Assembly: GCF_017308015.1 (NCBI RefSeq)
Contig: NZ_JAFKFW010000002.1
Location: forward strand, 62,001 to 126,000
DNA: 64,000 nt
Source of the DNA: Allobosea sp.
GTDB lineage: Bacteria; Pseudomonadota; Alphaproteobacteria; Rhizobiales; Beijerinckiaceae
Direction: 5' to 3'
The notes beneath the pieces are model-generated. The model did no database searches. It was given only the letters and a program-made list of their open reading frames with translations, and was not told the DNA's origin. Shown here piece after piece: positions 45,290-53,733 of this stretch (position 1 is its first letter; every line of letters starts with the position of its first letter). The position numbers and the translations under genes were made by a program.

Positions 45290-46482
45290 GCACGATGCGC
45301 GGCTATCTGCGTTCCGACGGACGCAAAGGCATCCGCAACACGATCGCCGTCGCCTATCTCGTCGAATGCGCTCACCATGTCGCACGCGAGATCGCTCTGC
45401 CCTGGCGCGAGGAAGGCGTCCACGCCATCGGCTTCCCCGGCTGCTACCCGAACCCCTATGCCGAGCGGATGATGGAGCAACTCTGCACCCATCCCAATGT
45501 CGGCGCGGTGCTGCTGGTCTCGCTCGGCTGCGAGAGTTTCAACAAATACGCCCTGGAGCGAGCGGTGCGCGCCAGCGGCCGGCCGGTGAAGACGATCATC
45601 ATCCAGGGCACGGGCGGCACCCGCGCCTCGATCCGCGAGGGCCGGGCCTGGGTCGAAGAACAGCGTGCCCAGCTCGACGCGCAGGAGACGGTGCCGATGG
45701 CGGTCTCCGAGCTCGTGATCGGCACGGTCTGCGGCGGCTCGGACGGGACCTCCGGGATTACCGGCAATCCGGCGGCGGGCCGCGCCTTCGACCAGCTCAT
45801 CGCGGAAGGCGCGGCCTGCATCTTCGAGGAAACCGGCGAACTGATCGGCTGCGAGCACATCATGGCGGCGCGCGCGATCACGCACGAGCTCGGCCTGGAG
45901 CTGGAGAAATCCGTGGCCAAGGCCGCCCGCTACTATGCCACGCTGGGCTACGGATCCTTCGCGGCCGGCAATGCCGAAGGCGGGCTCTCGACCATCGAGG
46001 AGAAGTCGATGGGCGCCTATGCCAAATCCGGCGCCTCGCCGATCTCCGGCCTGATCAAGCCCGGCGACGTGCCGCCGCATGGCGGACTCTACCTGCTCGA
46101 CGTCGTGCCGGATGGCGAGGTTCGCTTCGGTTTCCCCAATATCAACGACAATGCCGAGATCGCCGAATTGATCGCCTGCGGCGCGCATTGCGTGCTGTTC
46201 GTGACGGGCAGAGGCTCGGTCGTCGGCTCGGCGATCTCGCCGGTGGTGAAGATCTGCGCCAACCCCGAGACCTATCGCCGGATGGCGGAGGATATGGATG
46301 TCGATGCGGGGCGCATCCTCGAAGGCCGTGCGGGGCTCGACGAGGTCGGCACCGAGATCCGCAACCTCGTGGTCTCGCTCGGCCAGGGCGGCCGGACAAA
46401 ATCGGAAGAGCTCGGCCACCAGGAATTCGTCCTGACCTACAAGAGTTTCGAGCCGCTCGGTCCGGCCTGCCTGCCTGCGTGA
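45286..46482 (+). CDS. UxaA-type dehydratase large subunit
   Basis: A 398-residue protein equivalent to the C-terminal domain of UxaA/GarD, also related to the SuyB subunit. The N-terminal GYLRSDGRKGIRNTIAV is characteristic. The metal-site Cys and His residues are in GFPGCYPN, VSLGCESFN, GTVCGGSDGTSGITGNPA and IGCEHIMAARA. It overlaps the SAF subunit gene by 4 bp. With the RraA protein upstream this forms a three-gene unit for breaking down a hydroxy acid. Confidence 0.87.
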   Translation: MSTMRGYLRSDGRKGIRNTIAVAYLVECAHHVAREIALPWREEGVHAIGFPGCYPNPYAERMMEQLCTHPNVGAVLLVSLGCESFNKYALERAVRASGRPVKTIIIQGTGGTRASIREGRAWVEEQRAQLDAQETVPMAVSELVIGTVCGGSDGTSGITGNPAAGRAFDQLIAEGAACIFEETGELIGCEHIMAARAITHELGLELEKSVAKAARYYATLGYGSFAAGNAEGGLSTIEEKSMGAYAKSGASPISGLIKPGDVPPHGGLYLLDVVPDGEVRFGFPNINDNAEIAELIACGAHCVLFVTGRGSVVGSAISPVVKICANPETYRRMAEDMDVDAGRILEGRAGLDEVGTEIRNLVVSLGQGGRTKSEELGHQEFVLTYKSFEPLGPACLPA

Positions 46483-46540
46483 ACAGGCGCGTCACGACGC
46501 CCGCTTCCGCTGGCCGTGCAGATTGGCTAAGCCTGACTTC

Positions 46541-46930
46541 ATGACGAAAGCTGCGGGACGGATGAGCTGGCGAAGGAGCGCGATCGCGCTCGTCGCCGTC
46601 TATGTCCTCGTCCTGCAGACGACGCTGGTCGCGCTCGCGGCCGGATTGTCGGCGCAGCCTTCGCCCGATCTCGTCCATCCACTTTGTGCGCCCGGCCAGA
46701 CGGCTCCGGCCGATCCTGCGCCGGATAGAGACAGCGCGAGACTGCCCGATTGCTGCGCGACGCTGTGCCTGTCCGCGGCGATCGCGTTGCCTCCGGTCGC
46801 ACCCGCATCGGTCTTCGTCGCACGCGAGCCTGCCCGCTCATTTGCCCGCAAACTGCCGGCCGAACAGGTCTCGTCTCCGTCCGTGCCGGGCTATCCGCTC
46901 GGCGCCCGCGCTCCGCCTGCCCTGGTCTGA
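46541..46930 (+). CDS. Cys-rich small protein, DUF2946-like
   Basis: A ~129-residue protein with one N-terminal hydrophobic helix (AIALVAVYVLVLQTTLVAL) and a cysteine-containing polar region (HPLCAPG, LPDCCATLCLSAAIA), as in DUF2946 proteins found with metal-uptake genes. The C-terminus is Pro/Ala-rich. The start is uncertain among ATG 46541, ATG 46562 and a TTG at 46523. It is 37 bp upstream of a PepSY protein gene, so a shared copper or iron role is likely. Confidence 0.65.
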   Translation: MTKAAGRMSWRRSAIALVAVYVLVLQTTLVALAAGLSAQPSPDLVHPLCAPGQTAPADPAPDRDSARLPDCCATLCLSAAIALPPVAPASVFVAREPARSFARKLPAEQVSSPSVPGYPLGARAPPALV

Positions 46931-46967
46931 AGCTCCTCCTCACTTCAGCTCAGACCAGGATTTGTCC

Positions 46968-48329
46968 ATGTTAACCGTCACAACGGCAGCGGCCGCGCCC
47001 GAACGCGCGGGCCGGCCCACCGCATCCCTCTATCGCGCCGTCTGGCGCTGGCATTTCTATGCCGGACTGATCACCCTGCCCTTCCTCATCCTGCTGGCCG
47101 TGACCGGCGGTCTCTACCTTTTCCGGGCCGAAATCGACGGTCTGATCCATCGCGACGTCAAACGGGTCGAGGCCCGCACGGCCAGCGAGCGGCCTCCCCT
47201 CGAGATCGTCGCGCAGGCGCTGAAAGCCTTCCCCGGCCAGGCGGTGAAATACATCCCTCCAGAAACGGCAACCGCTTCCGCCGAGGTCACGATCCGCGAT
47301 CCGAGCGGGACGCGGATGGTGGTCTATGTCGACCCATACGATGCTCGCGTGCTCGGTCAGATTCCGGACAAGGGCACGGTGATGTGGGTGGTCCGGCAGA
47401 TCCACAGCCTCGCCTATTTCGGGCCGATCGCGAATGGCGTGATCGAGATTGCCGGCGGCTGGGCGATCCTGCTGGTGCTGACCGGGGTTTATCTGTGGTG
47501 GCCGCGCAAGCAGAGCGGCGGCGTGATCACGGTCAGGGGCAAGCCGCGCCAGCGCATCTTCTGGCGCGATCTCCATGCCGTGACCGGTCTCGTCGCCGGC
47601 GGCTTCATCCTGTTCCTGGCGATCACCGGCATGCCCTGGTCGGTGCTATGGGGCGCCAAGGTCAATCAATGGGCCAACGGCCATAATTTCGGCTATCCCG
47701 CCGGGGTTCGCGTCGCCCTGCCGATGTCGGACGAACATCTCGCCCATGTCGCGCCGACGACATGGTCCCTCGAACAGGCAAAGCTGCCGGTATCCCAGGC
47801 GGCGGGCGGCGAGCCGATCGGCCTCGACGCCGCCGTCGCGGCCTTCGATCGACTGGGCCTGACGCGCGGCTATGCCGTCAACCTTCCCGGTGGACCGAGC
47901 GGGGTCTATAGCGGCTCGGTCTATCCGAAGGACATGGCGCTGCAGCGCGTCATCCATCTTGATCAGTATAGCGGCAAGCCACTGATCGACATGAGCTATG
48001 CCGATTACGGCCCGCTCGGCAAAGCGCTCGAATGGGGCATCAACGTTCATATGGGGCAGGAATTCGGGCTGGCGAACCAGTTCGTGATGCTTGCCGCCTG
48101 CCTGGCCATCGTCCTGCTCTGCGTCTCGGCTCTGGCGATGTGGTGGAAACGGCGCCCGCAGGGCTCGCTCGGCGTGCCACCGCTGCCGAATGAGAAAGCG
48201 ACGCTGCGGGTGGTGATCGCCCTGCTCGCCATCGGGGGGCTCGTCTTTCCGCTGGTCGGGCTGTCGCTCATCGCCATGGTGGTGGTCGACAGTGTTCTGG
48301 CAAGGCGAGCACAACCCGCTTGCGCATAG
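46968..48329 (+). CDS. PepSY-associated TM protein (PiuB-like)
   Basis: A 453-residue inner-membrane protein of the PepSY_TM family, often linked with siderophore or heme reduction. Four hydrophobic segments are seen, the first with a conserved His (WRWHFYAGLITLPFLILLAVTGGLYLF), the others near WAILLVLTGVYLWWPR, GLVAGGFILFLAITG and the C-terminal FVMLAACLAIVLLCVSALAMWW. PepSY repeats lie between them. It follows the Cys-rich protein gene by 37 bp, the likely partner. Confidence 0.85.
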   Translation: MLTVTTAAAAPERAGRPTASLYRAVWRWHFYAGLITLPFLILLAVTGGLYLFRAEIDGLIHRDVKRVEARTASERPPLEIVAQALKAFPGQAVKYIPPETATASAEVTIRDPSGTRMVVYVDPYDARVLGQIPDKGTVMWVVRQIHSLAYFGPIANGVIEIAGGWAILLVLTGVYLWWPRKQSGGVITVRGKPRQRIFWRDLHAVTGLVAGGFILFLAITGMPWSVLWGAKVNQWANGHNFGYPAGVRVALPMSDEHLAHVAPTTWSLEQAKLPVSQAAGGEPIGLDAAVAAFDRLGLTRGYAVNLPGGPSGVYSGSVYPKDMALQRVIHLDQYSGKPLIDMSYADYGPLGKALEWGINVHMGQEFGLANQFVMLAACLAIVLLCVSALAMWWKRRPQGSLGVPPLPNEKATLRVVIALLAIGGLVFPLVGLSLIAMVVVDSVLARRAQPACA

Positions 48330-48375
48330 CCCGAGCTGGCTGTCTCTTCCGGGCAGCAGGGCTGATCAGTGACGA

Positions 48376-48403
48376 GACAACGGGGCGTCACCGCCCCGTT
48401 GTC
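48376..48403. terminator. 12-bp perfect stem-loop between transcription units
   Basis: GACAACGGGGCG-TCAC-CGCCCCGTTGTC is a perfect 12-bp hairpin 46 bp after the PepSY gene. It lacks a T tract, but location and strength suggest transcription end. Confidence 0.5.
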
Positions 48404-48485
48404 CGGAAAAGAGCGTGATCGCCTTAAGAGTAAATCAAGCCGGATCTGCGCAGAGTGACGCCACTACTTTGTCGCGGGGGCCCTC

Positions 48486-49508
48486 ATGCTGCGTAACCTG
48501 ACCCGAATGCCGGCGGATATGTCGTCGGATTCGCGCCGGCAGCTTCTCCACGCCGTCACCGACCTCTTCCTGCTCGACCACGACCCGAACGAGACCGTGA
48601 AGGAGCATTACGGCGAGATCGCAGCCGGCTCGCTCAGCCATCTCGGCGACGAGGACCGCAAGGGCTATGCCGATCGCGTCGCCGCCATACCGACCCTGCC
48701 GCATAATGTCGCGGTCACGCTCGGCGGCGACGGCAATGCCGAGGTCGCGCGGCTGGTACTGTCGCTTTCTCCCGTTCTGACCGATACCGACCTCGCCGCC
48801 ATCGCTGTCAGCCAGTCGCAGCAGCATCTCGTCGCCATCGCCGAGCGCGCGCGCCTGTCGGAGGGCGTCACCGACATCCTCGTCGAACGTGGCGATCAGA
48901 AGGTGCTCCACACCGTCAGCGCCAATGAAGGCGCGACATTCTCGGACCGCGGCTTCGACCGGCTGCTGGAGCGCGGCGAAGGCGATGCCGCCATCACCGG
49001 CGCGCTCGCCCGTCGCTCCGACCTCGCACCGAACCGCGCCCAGCGCGTGCTGCGGATCGTCGAACAGTTTTCCGACGGCGGCAGTGCCGCGCCCGTCACG
49101 GAAGGAGGCGTCTCGCTCGCCCGCCAGGCACGTCAACAACGCCTCGAGGTCAAGCTGCTGCTTTCCGACCTTGCCGCCAAAGTGCGCGAAGTCGACGACG
49201 TGCTCGTCATGCTGGCCGACGAGGATCGCGCCTATCACCTCTCACAGGTGCTGTCCGAGATCGCCGGCATCTCGATCGAACAGGCGCTGCGCGTGCTGAT
49301 GCAACGCGATTCCAGCGGCATTGCCGTCGCCTGTCGCTCGCTCGGCATCGGCGCCACCGCCTTCCGCGCCATCCTGCAATTGCGCGCACGACGGCTCTAT
49401 TTCTCCTCGCGCGACGTCGACGACGATGTCGATGCCTATGACAAGCTCGATCTCGCGACGGCGGAACGGACCCTGCGCTTCCTCAAGCTCAGGACCAAGA
49501 TCGCCTGA
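48486..49508 (+). CDS. DUF2336 domain protein
   Basis: A 340-residue all-helical protein of the DUF2336 family, common in Alphaproteobacteria. It has many Arg/Leu-rich helices resembling HEAT-like repeats (DRKGYADRVAAIPTLPHNVA, AVSQSQQHLVAIAERARL, HTVSANEGATFSDRGFD). Function is not known; some members regulate motility or stress. No signal peptide or membrane segment. It stands alone between the PepSY gene and the outer-membrane protein gene. Confidence 0.85.
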   Translation: MLRNLTRMPADMSSDSRRQLLHAVTDLFLLDHDPNETVKEHYGEIAAGSLSHLGDEDRKGYADRVAAIPTLPHNVAVTLGGDGNAEVARLVLSLSPVLTDTDLAAIAVSQSQQHLVAIAERARLSEGVTDILVERGDQKVLHTVSANEGATFSDRGFDRLLERGEGDAAITGALARRSDLAPNRAQRVLRIVEQFSDGGSAAPVTEGGVSLARQARQQRLEVKLLLSDLAAKVREVDDVLVMLADEDRAYHLSQVLSEIAGISIEQALRVLMQRDSSGIAVACRSLGIGATAFRAILQLRARRLYFSSRDVDDDVDAYDKLDLATAERTLRFLKLRTKIA

Positions 49509-49598
49509 GGCCCCGCCGCCAGGCCACAAAACCGCGACATTCGCCTCGCTCCATGCTAGCGTTCGGACGGGGTACGCTGTCGCGAGGATGCTTTCGAC

Positions 49599-50198
49599 GT
49601 GAGATTTCCGCTTCTTTCCGCCGCGACGCTCGCCGCTCTGGTCGGTGCGGGCGCATCGGCGCAGGCGCAGGCCTTCCTGCCCCTCTCCGGCTTTGCGCCG
49701 CTGCCCTCCTTCGCCTGGGATCAGCCCAGCCTGTCGCCGAAATGGGAGGGGTCCTATGCCCTTATCTCCTCGGGCTTCCAGGTCACCAGCAGCAAGCATA
49801 TGAGGACCAGCGCCGGCCCGACAATCGGGATCGAGGCCGGAACGATGCGGCGCGAAGGCGATTTCGTCTACGGTGTCGCTGGCACGATCGACTACATGCC
49901 GGCCATCGGCGGCTACGGCTATCCGAGCTTCGGCAATGTCGCCTATACGCGCGACCTCGCCGGCGCCTTCAAGGTGAAGGCCGGCGTGCTGGTGACGCCG
50001 GACGTGCTGCTCTACACGACGGTGGGATTGAGCGCGGCCAACGAGACCTGGCGCTTCGGTGCGACCGACTTCTCCTCGCCCTTCAGCCGCAGCAGCATCG
50101 CGGTGCGCCCCGAAGCCCGGGCCGGCGTCCAGTGGGCCGTCACCGACAAGATCACGATCGGCCTCGAAGCCGGCGTCATCGGGCGAGAAATTCGCTGA
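49599..50198 (+). CDS. outer-membrane beta-barrel protein (Omp25/RopB-like)
   Basis: A 199-residue protein with a signal peptide (LLSAATLAALVGAGASAQA) and a series of amphipathic strands (SYALISSGFQVTSS, GIEAGTMRREGDFVYGVAGTIDY, AFKVKAGVLVTPDVLLYTTVG). It resembles small eight-strand outer-membrane barrels of this order. The start is GTG at 49599. A C-terminal aromatic residue typical of BAM substrates is not obvious, so the barrel call is moderate. It lies just before the REP-like repeat. Confidence 0.7.
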   Translation: MRFPLLSAATLAALVGAGASAQAQAFLPLSGFAPLPSFAWDQPSLSPKWEGSYALISSGFQVTSSKHMRTSAGPTIGIEAGTMRREGDFVYGVAGTIDYMPAIGGYGYPSFGNVAYTRDLAGAFKVKAGVLVTPDVLLYTTVGLSAANETWRFGATDFSSPFSRSSIAVRPEARAGVQWAVTDKITIGLEAGVIGREIR

Positions 50199-50265
50199 AG
50201 ATCTGCTTCAGGCGGTTGCGAAGTTGATTCCGTTTTCTACGGCAAGCCGTTGATCGGACGCGATT

Positions 50266-50333
50266 CTCGGGCTTGACCCGAGAAGCTCACGCCGAGAGGG
50301 CGCAGGTCACGAGATGCTCGGGTCAAGCCCGAG
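50266..50333. repeat. pair of inverted CTCGGGCTTGACCCGAG units (REP-like)
   Basis: CTCGGGCTTGACCCGAG at 50266-50282 has its exact inverse complement at 50317-50333, and each unit is itself a palindrome of CTCGGG/CCCGAG. This is the form of intergenic REP-type elements known in Alphaproteobacteria. It lies between the barrel protein gene and parC. Confidence 0.7.
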
Positions 50334-50352
50334 CGTGACGCCAGCCCTTGCC

Positions 50353-52599
50353 TCACCCTCCGAACGTGTTGCTCTTCGGGAAGCCCTTGGGCGGCAGACG
50401 GCCGGCCTCGGCGCGGTGGCCGAGCCACTCCAGCAGATCGGCCTGCGTGACCGTCCAGGTCCGGCCTGAGGTGTCGAGCCAGGTCAGACCGTCGGCGAGG
50501 TTGAAGGTCTTGGCGTCGGAGAGGCCACCATCCTTGTAGCGCTGCAAGCGCACGCCCTTGCCGCGCCCCATCTCCGCCACTTCCGAGATCGGGAAGCAGA
50601 GTAGTTTGCGGTTCTGGCCGATGATCGCGACATGGTCGCCATCGGCCGGCGCCGCCAGCATCGCGACATGGGAGCCGTCGACATTGAGCACCTGGCGGCC
50701 CTTGCGGGTGTTGGCAACGACATCGTCGGTCGGGGCAACGAAACCCCTGCCCTCGCTCGTCACCATCAGGAGCTTGGAGCCCGGCTTGTAGGGGAAGGCG
50801 GAGACGATCTCCGCCGTCTCCTCCAGCTCGATCATCAGCCGGATCGGATCGCCGAAGCCGCGGCCGCCCGGCAGCTTCGAAGCATCCAGCGTGAAGACCT
50901 TGCCGTTCGAGGCGAGCACCAGCACCTTCGCCGTGGTCTCGGTGAAGAAGGCCGTCTGGAGCGCATCGTCGCCCTTGAAGGAAAAGCTCGACTTGTCCTG
51001 GACATGGCCCTTCAGCGCCCTGATCCAGCCCTTCTTGGAGATGACGACCGTGATCGGCTCGCGCTCGACCATCGCCTGGGTCAGGTCGATATCGGCGGTC
51101 TCCGGCATATCCGCGAAATCGGTGCGGCGCTTGCCGATCGCGGTTTCCGGTCCGAAGGTCTTCTTCACCTGCCGGATGTCCCAAGCAATCGTCTTCCACT
51201 GCGTCGCCTCGGAGCCGAGCAGCGTCTCGATCTGCTCTTTCTCCTTGGTCAATTCGTCGAGCTCGGTCTTGAGCTGCATCTCCTCGAGCTTGCGCAAGGC
51301 GCGCAAGCGCGTGTCGAGGATCGCGTTGGCCTGGACCTCGGTGAGGTCGAAGACCTTCATCAGCTCGATCTTCGGCTCGTCCTCCTCCCGGATGATTTTG
51401 ATCACCCGGTCGAGATCGAGATAAACGATGAGCAGGCCGCGCAGGATTTCGAGGCGCTTGTCGATCTGGCCGAGCCGGAAGCGCGAACGCCGCTGCAAAA
51501 CCTCGCGGCGATGGTCGAGCCAGGCGCGGAGCGCCTCGGCCAACCCGAGCACGCGCGGCACCAGCCCGCCGGTCAGCACGTTCATGTTCATGGAGATGCG
51601 CGCTTCGAGCTCGGAGAGCCGGAAGAGCGATTCCATCATCAGGTTGGGATCGACATTGCGGGCGCGCGGCTCGATGACGATGCGGATGTCCTCGGCCGAC
51701 TCGTCGCGCAGGTCGGCGACCAGCGGCAATTTCTTGTCGTTGAGGAGTTCGGCGATCTTCTCGATCAGCCGGCCCTTGGAGACCATATAGGGGATCTCGG
51801 TGACGACCGCGAACCAGGTGCCGCGGCCCTGATCCTCGGCATGCCAGCGCGCACGGGTGCGGAAGGCGCCGCGCCCGGTGCGGTAGGTCTCAGCCATCGA
51901 GGCACGACTCTCGACGATGATGCCGCCGGTCGGGAAGTCCGGGCCGGGCACGAAGGTCATGAGCTGCTCGGAGGTCGTCTCCGGGTGCTGGATCAGGTAG
52001 AGCGCGGCGTCGCAGAGCTCGGCGGCGTTGTGCGGCGGGATCGACGTCGCCATGCCGACCGCGATGCCCTGCGAGCCGTTGGCCAGCAGGTTCGGGAAGG
52101 CGGCCGGGAGCACCACCGGCTCCTCGTCCTCGCCGTTATAGGTCTCGCGAAAATCGACCGCGTCCTCGTCGATTCCGTCGAGGAGCAGGCGCGCGACCTC
52201 GGTCATGCGCGCTTCGGTATAACGGTAGGCGGCGGCGTTATCGCCGTCGATATTGCCAAAATTGCCCTGACCGTCGACGAGCGGGTAGCGCTGGGCGAAA
52301 TCCTGCGCGAGGCGCACCAGCGCGTCATAGACCGACTGGTCGCCATGCGGATGGAACTTACCGATGACGTCGCCGACGATGCGGGCGCATTTCTTGTGGA
52401 CCTGGCCGGGATCGAGCCGCAGCAGCCGCATGGCGTGCAGGATGCGGCGGTGGACCGGCTTCAGGCCGTCTCGCGCGTCCGGCAGGGCGCGGTGCATGAT
52501 GGTGGAGAGCGCATAGGCGAGATAGCGCTCTTCGAGCGCCGATTTCAGATCGATGCGCTCGGACTCGTCTTCCGGCGGCGGATCGACCGGTTTGCCCAT
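50353..52599 (-). CDS. parC: DNA topoisomerase IV subunit A
   Basis: A 748-residue enzyme that separates daughter chromosomes. The catalytic Tyr127 lies in [10 protein letters not shown]. The N-terminus reads [34 protein letters not shown], with the winged helix region [14 protein letters not shown], and the C-terminal beta-propeller is present. The length and the lack of a GyrA-type box (QRRGGKG) favour ParC over GyrA. Followed on the strand by no other gene; recO lies 122 bp upstream. Confidence 0.94.
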   Translation of the reverse strand: MGKPVDPPPEDESERIDLKSALEERYLAYALSTIMHRALPDARDGLKPVHRRILHAMRLLRLDPGQVHKKCARIVGDVIGKFHPHGDQSVYDALVRLAQDFAQRYPLVDGQGNFGNIDGDNAAAYRYTEARMTEVARLLLDGIDEDAVDFRETYNGEDEEPVVLPAAFPNLLANGSQGIAVGMATSIPPHNAAELCDAALYLIQHPETTSEQLMTFVPGPDFPTGGIIVESRASMAETYRTGRGAFRTRARWHAEDQGRGTWFAVVTEIPYMVSKGRLIEKIAELLNDKKLPLVADLRDESAEDIRIVIEPRARNVDPNLMMESLFRLSELEARISMNMNVLTGGLVPRVLGLAEALRAWLDHRREVLQRRSRFRLGQIDKRLEILRGLLIVYLDLDRVIKIIREEDEPKIELMKVFDLTEVQANAILDTRLRALRKLEEMQLKTELDELTKEKEQIETLLGSEATQWKTIAWDIRQVKKTFGPETAIGKRRTDFADMPETADIDLTQAMVEREPITVVISKKGWIRALKGHVQDKSSFSFKGDDALQTAFFTETTAKVLVLASNGKVFTLDASKLPGGRGFGDPIRLMIELEETAEIVSAFPYKPGSKLLMVTSEGRGFVAPTDDVVANTRKGRQVLNVDGSHVAMLAAPADGDHVAIIGQNRKLLCFPISEVAEMGRGKGVRLQRYKDGGLSDAKTFNLADGLTWLDTSGRTWTVTQADLLEWLGHRAEAGRLPPKGFPKSNTFGG

Positions 52600-52721
52600 G
52601 CTGCGTCAGCCCTCGTCTTGTCCAAAATTCGCGCGGCTTCTATGGCACAGCGCGAATCAGCCCGCCAGAACAATGCAGGTACGAAGCCCCCGGCGCAAAC
52701 GTGGGGACCGCCATTTCATGC

Positions 52722-53483
52722 TTAGCCGGTGGATGATTCGGCGGGCGGCGCATTCGCCGCAGCGCGCGTCGCCATTTCGACCAATCGCGCCCGCTCCGGC
52801 GGCTCGCGCAGGCCGCGCGGATCGAGGATATGGCGGCGCAGGAAGAAGCCCGTCAGGGCGAAACCCGACAGGATATCGGCCGGGGATGGCCTGCGCCCAC
52901 CCTGCCCTTCGACGAGGAAGGATGGCAGCTTCAGCAGGCGGTCGAGATAGGGTTCAGCGACCCGCCGGCTGACCGCCTTGCCGGATTTCGGCGAGACATG
53001 GCTGAGATCGTCGGGCGAGCCCGTGACGGCGCAGCGCGCCAGATCGAGCCCGAAGCCCAGCTCCGTGAGCATGGCGAGCTCGAAGCGGATGATCAGCGCC
53101 GGCGCCATCTCGGCCTCGTCGAGATGGGTGACGAGGACGGAGAGCCCCTCATAGAGCCCCGGATGCGGATCGCGCTCCGGCAGGAGGCGCAGCAGGCAGG
53201 CAACGGTCCCGAGCCCGTAGAGCGCCACCGGGGCCGCGATAAGACGGGCAGCGTGGGAGGTGAGCAGTTCGACCTTGTACTCGCCGAGATGCTCGTCCAG
53301 CCGGGCGCGCCAGGTCAGCGAGACATGGTTGCCTGGCTGGAGCGAGGCCTGCGCCTTGGCCGAACGCCCGCCCCTGACGAGACCGAGATGGCGGCCGTGC
53401 TCATGCGTCATCGCCTCGAGGATCACGGCGCTTTCGCCATGAGCCTTGAGACCGATGATCGTGCCTTCGTCGGTCCATTCCAT
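52722..53483 (-). CDS. recO: DNA repair protein RecO
   Basis: A 253-residue protein of the RecF pathway that loads RecA on gapped DNA. The N-terminal OB-fold is seen in WTDEGTIIGLKAHGESAVILEAMTHEHGRHLG, the helical middle has FELAMLTELGFGLDLARC. No zinc-binding Cys cluster is seen. In many relatives recO and parC follow era; here both lie on the other strand, ahead of relA. The length is normal. Confidence 0.92.
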   Translation of the reverse strand: MEWTDEGTIIGLKAHGESAVILEAMTHEHGRHLGLVRGGRSAKAQASLQPGNHVSLTWRARLDEHLGEYKVELLTSHAARLIAAPVALYGLGTVACLLRLLPERDPHPGLYEGLSVLVTHLDEAEMAPALIIRFELAMLTELGFGLDLARCAVTGSPDDLSHVSPKSGKAVSRRVAEPYLDRLLKLPSFLVEGQGGRRPSPADILSGFALTGFFLRRHILDPRGLREPPERARLVEMATRAAANAPPAESSTG

Positions 53484-53733
53484 GAGGAGAGGGTTTAGGG
53501 CGAGAGCAGCGCCGCCGCAATTTCATGCGCGCGTTGATCGCGGTCGAAGTCTAGCGAAGAGCCCGGAGCAGACCTGCCTGGTAGATGGACAGGAACAGTC
53601 GGACGCCTTCATTTTCGCGGACATCGTTTCGACAGCCGGGCTCAGGCCTGGTTCGGCGCATGATCGGTATCGCCAGAAGGACACCAACTCATGCGACGAA
53701 CGAGCGAGCACGAGCGTTAGACAACAGCGTCCC

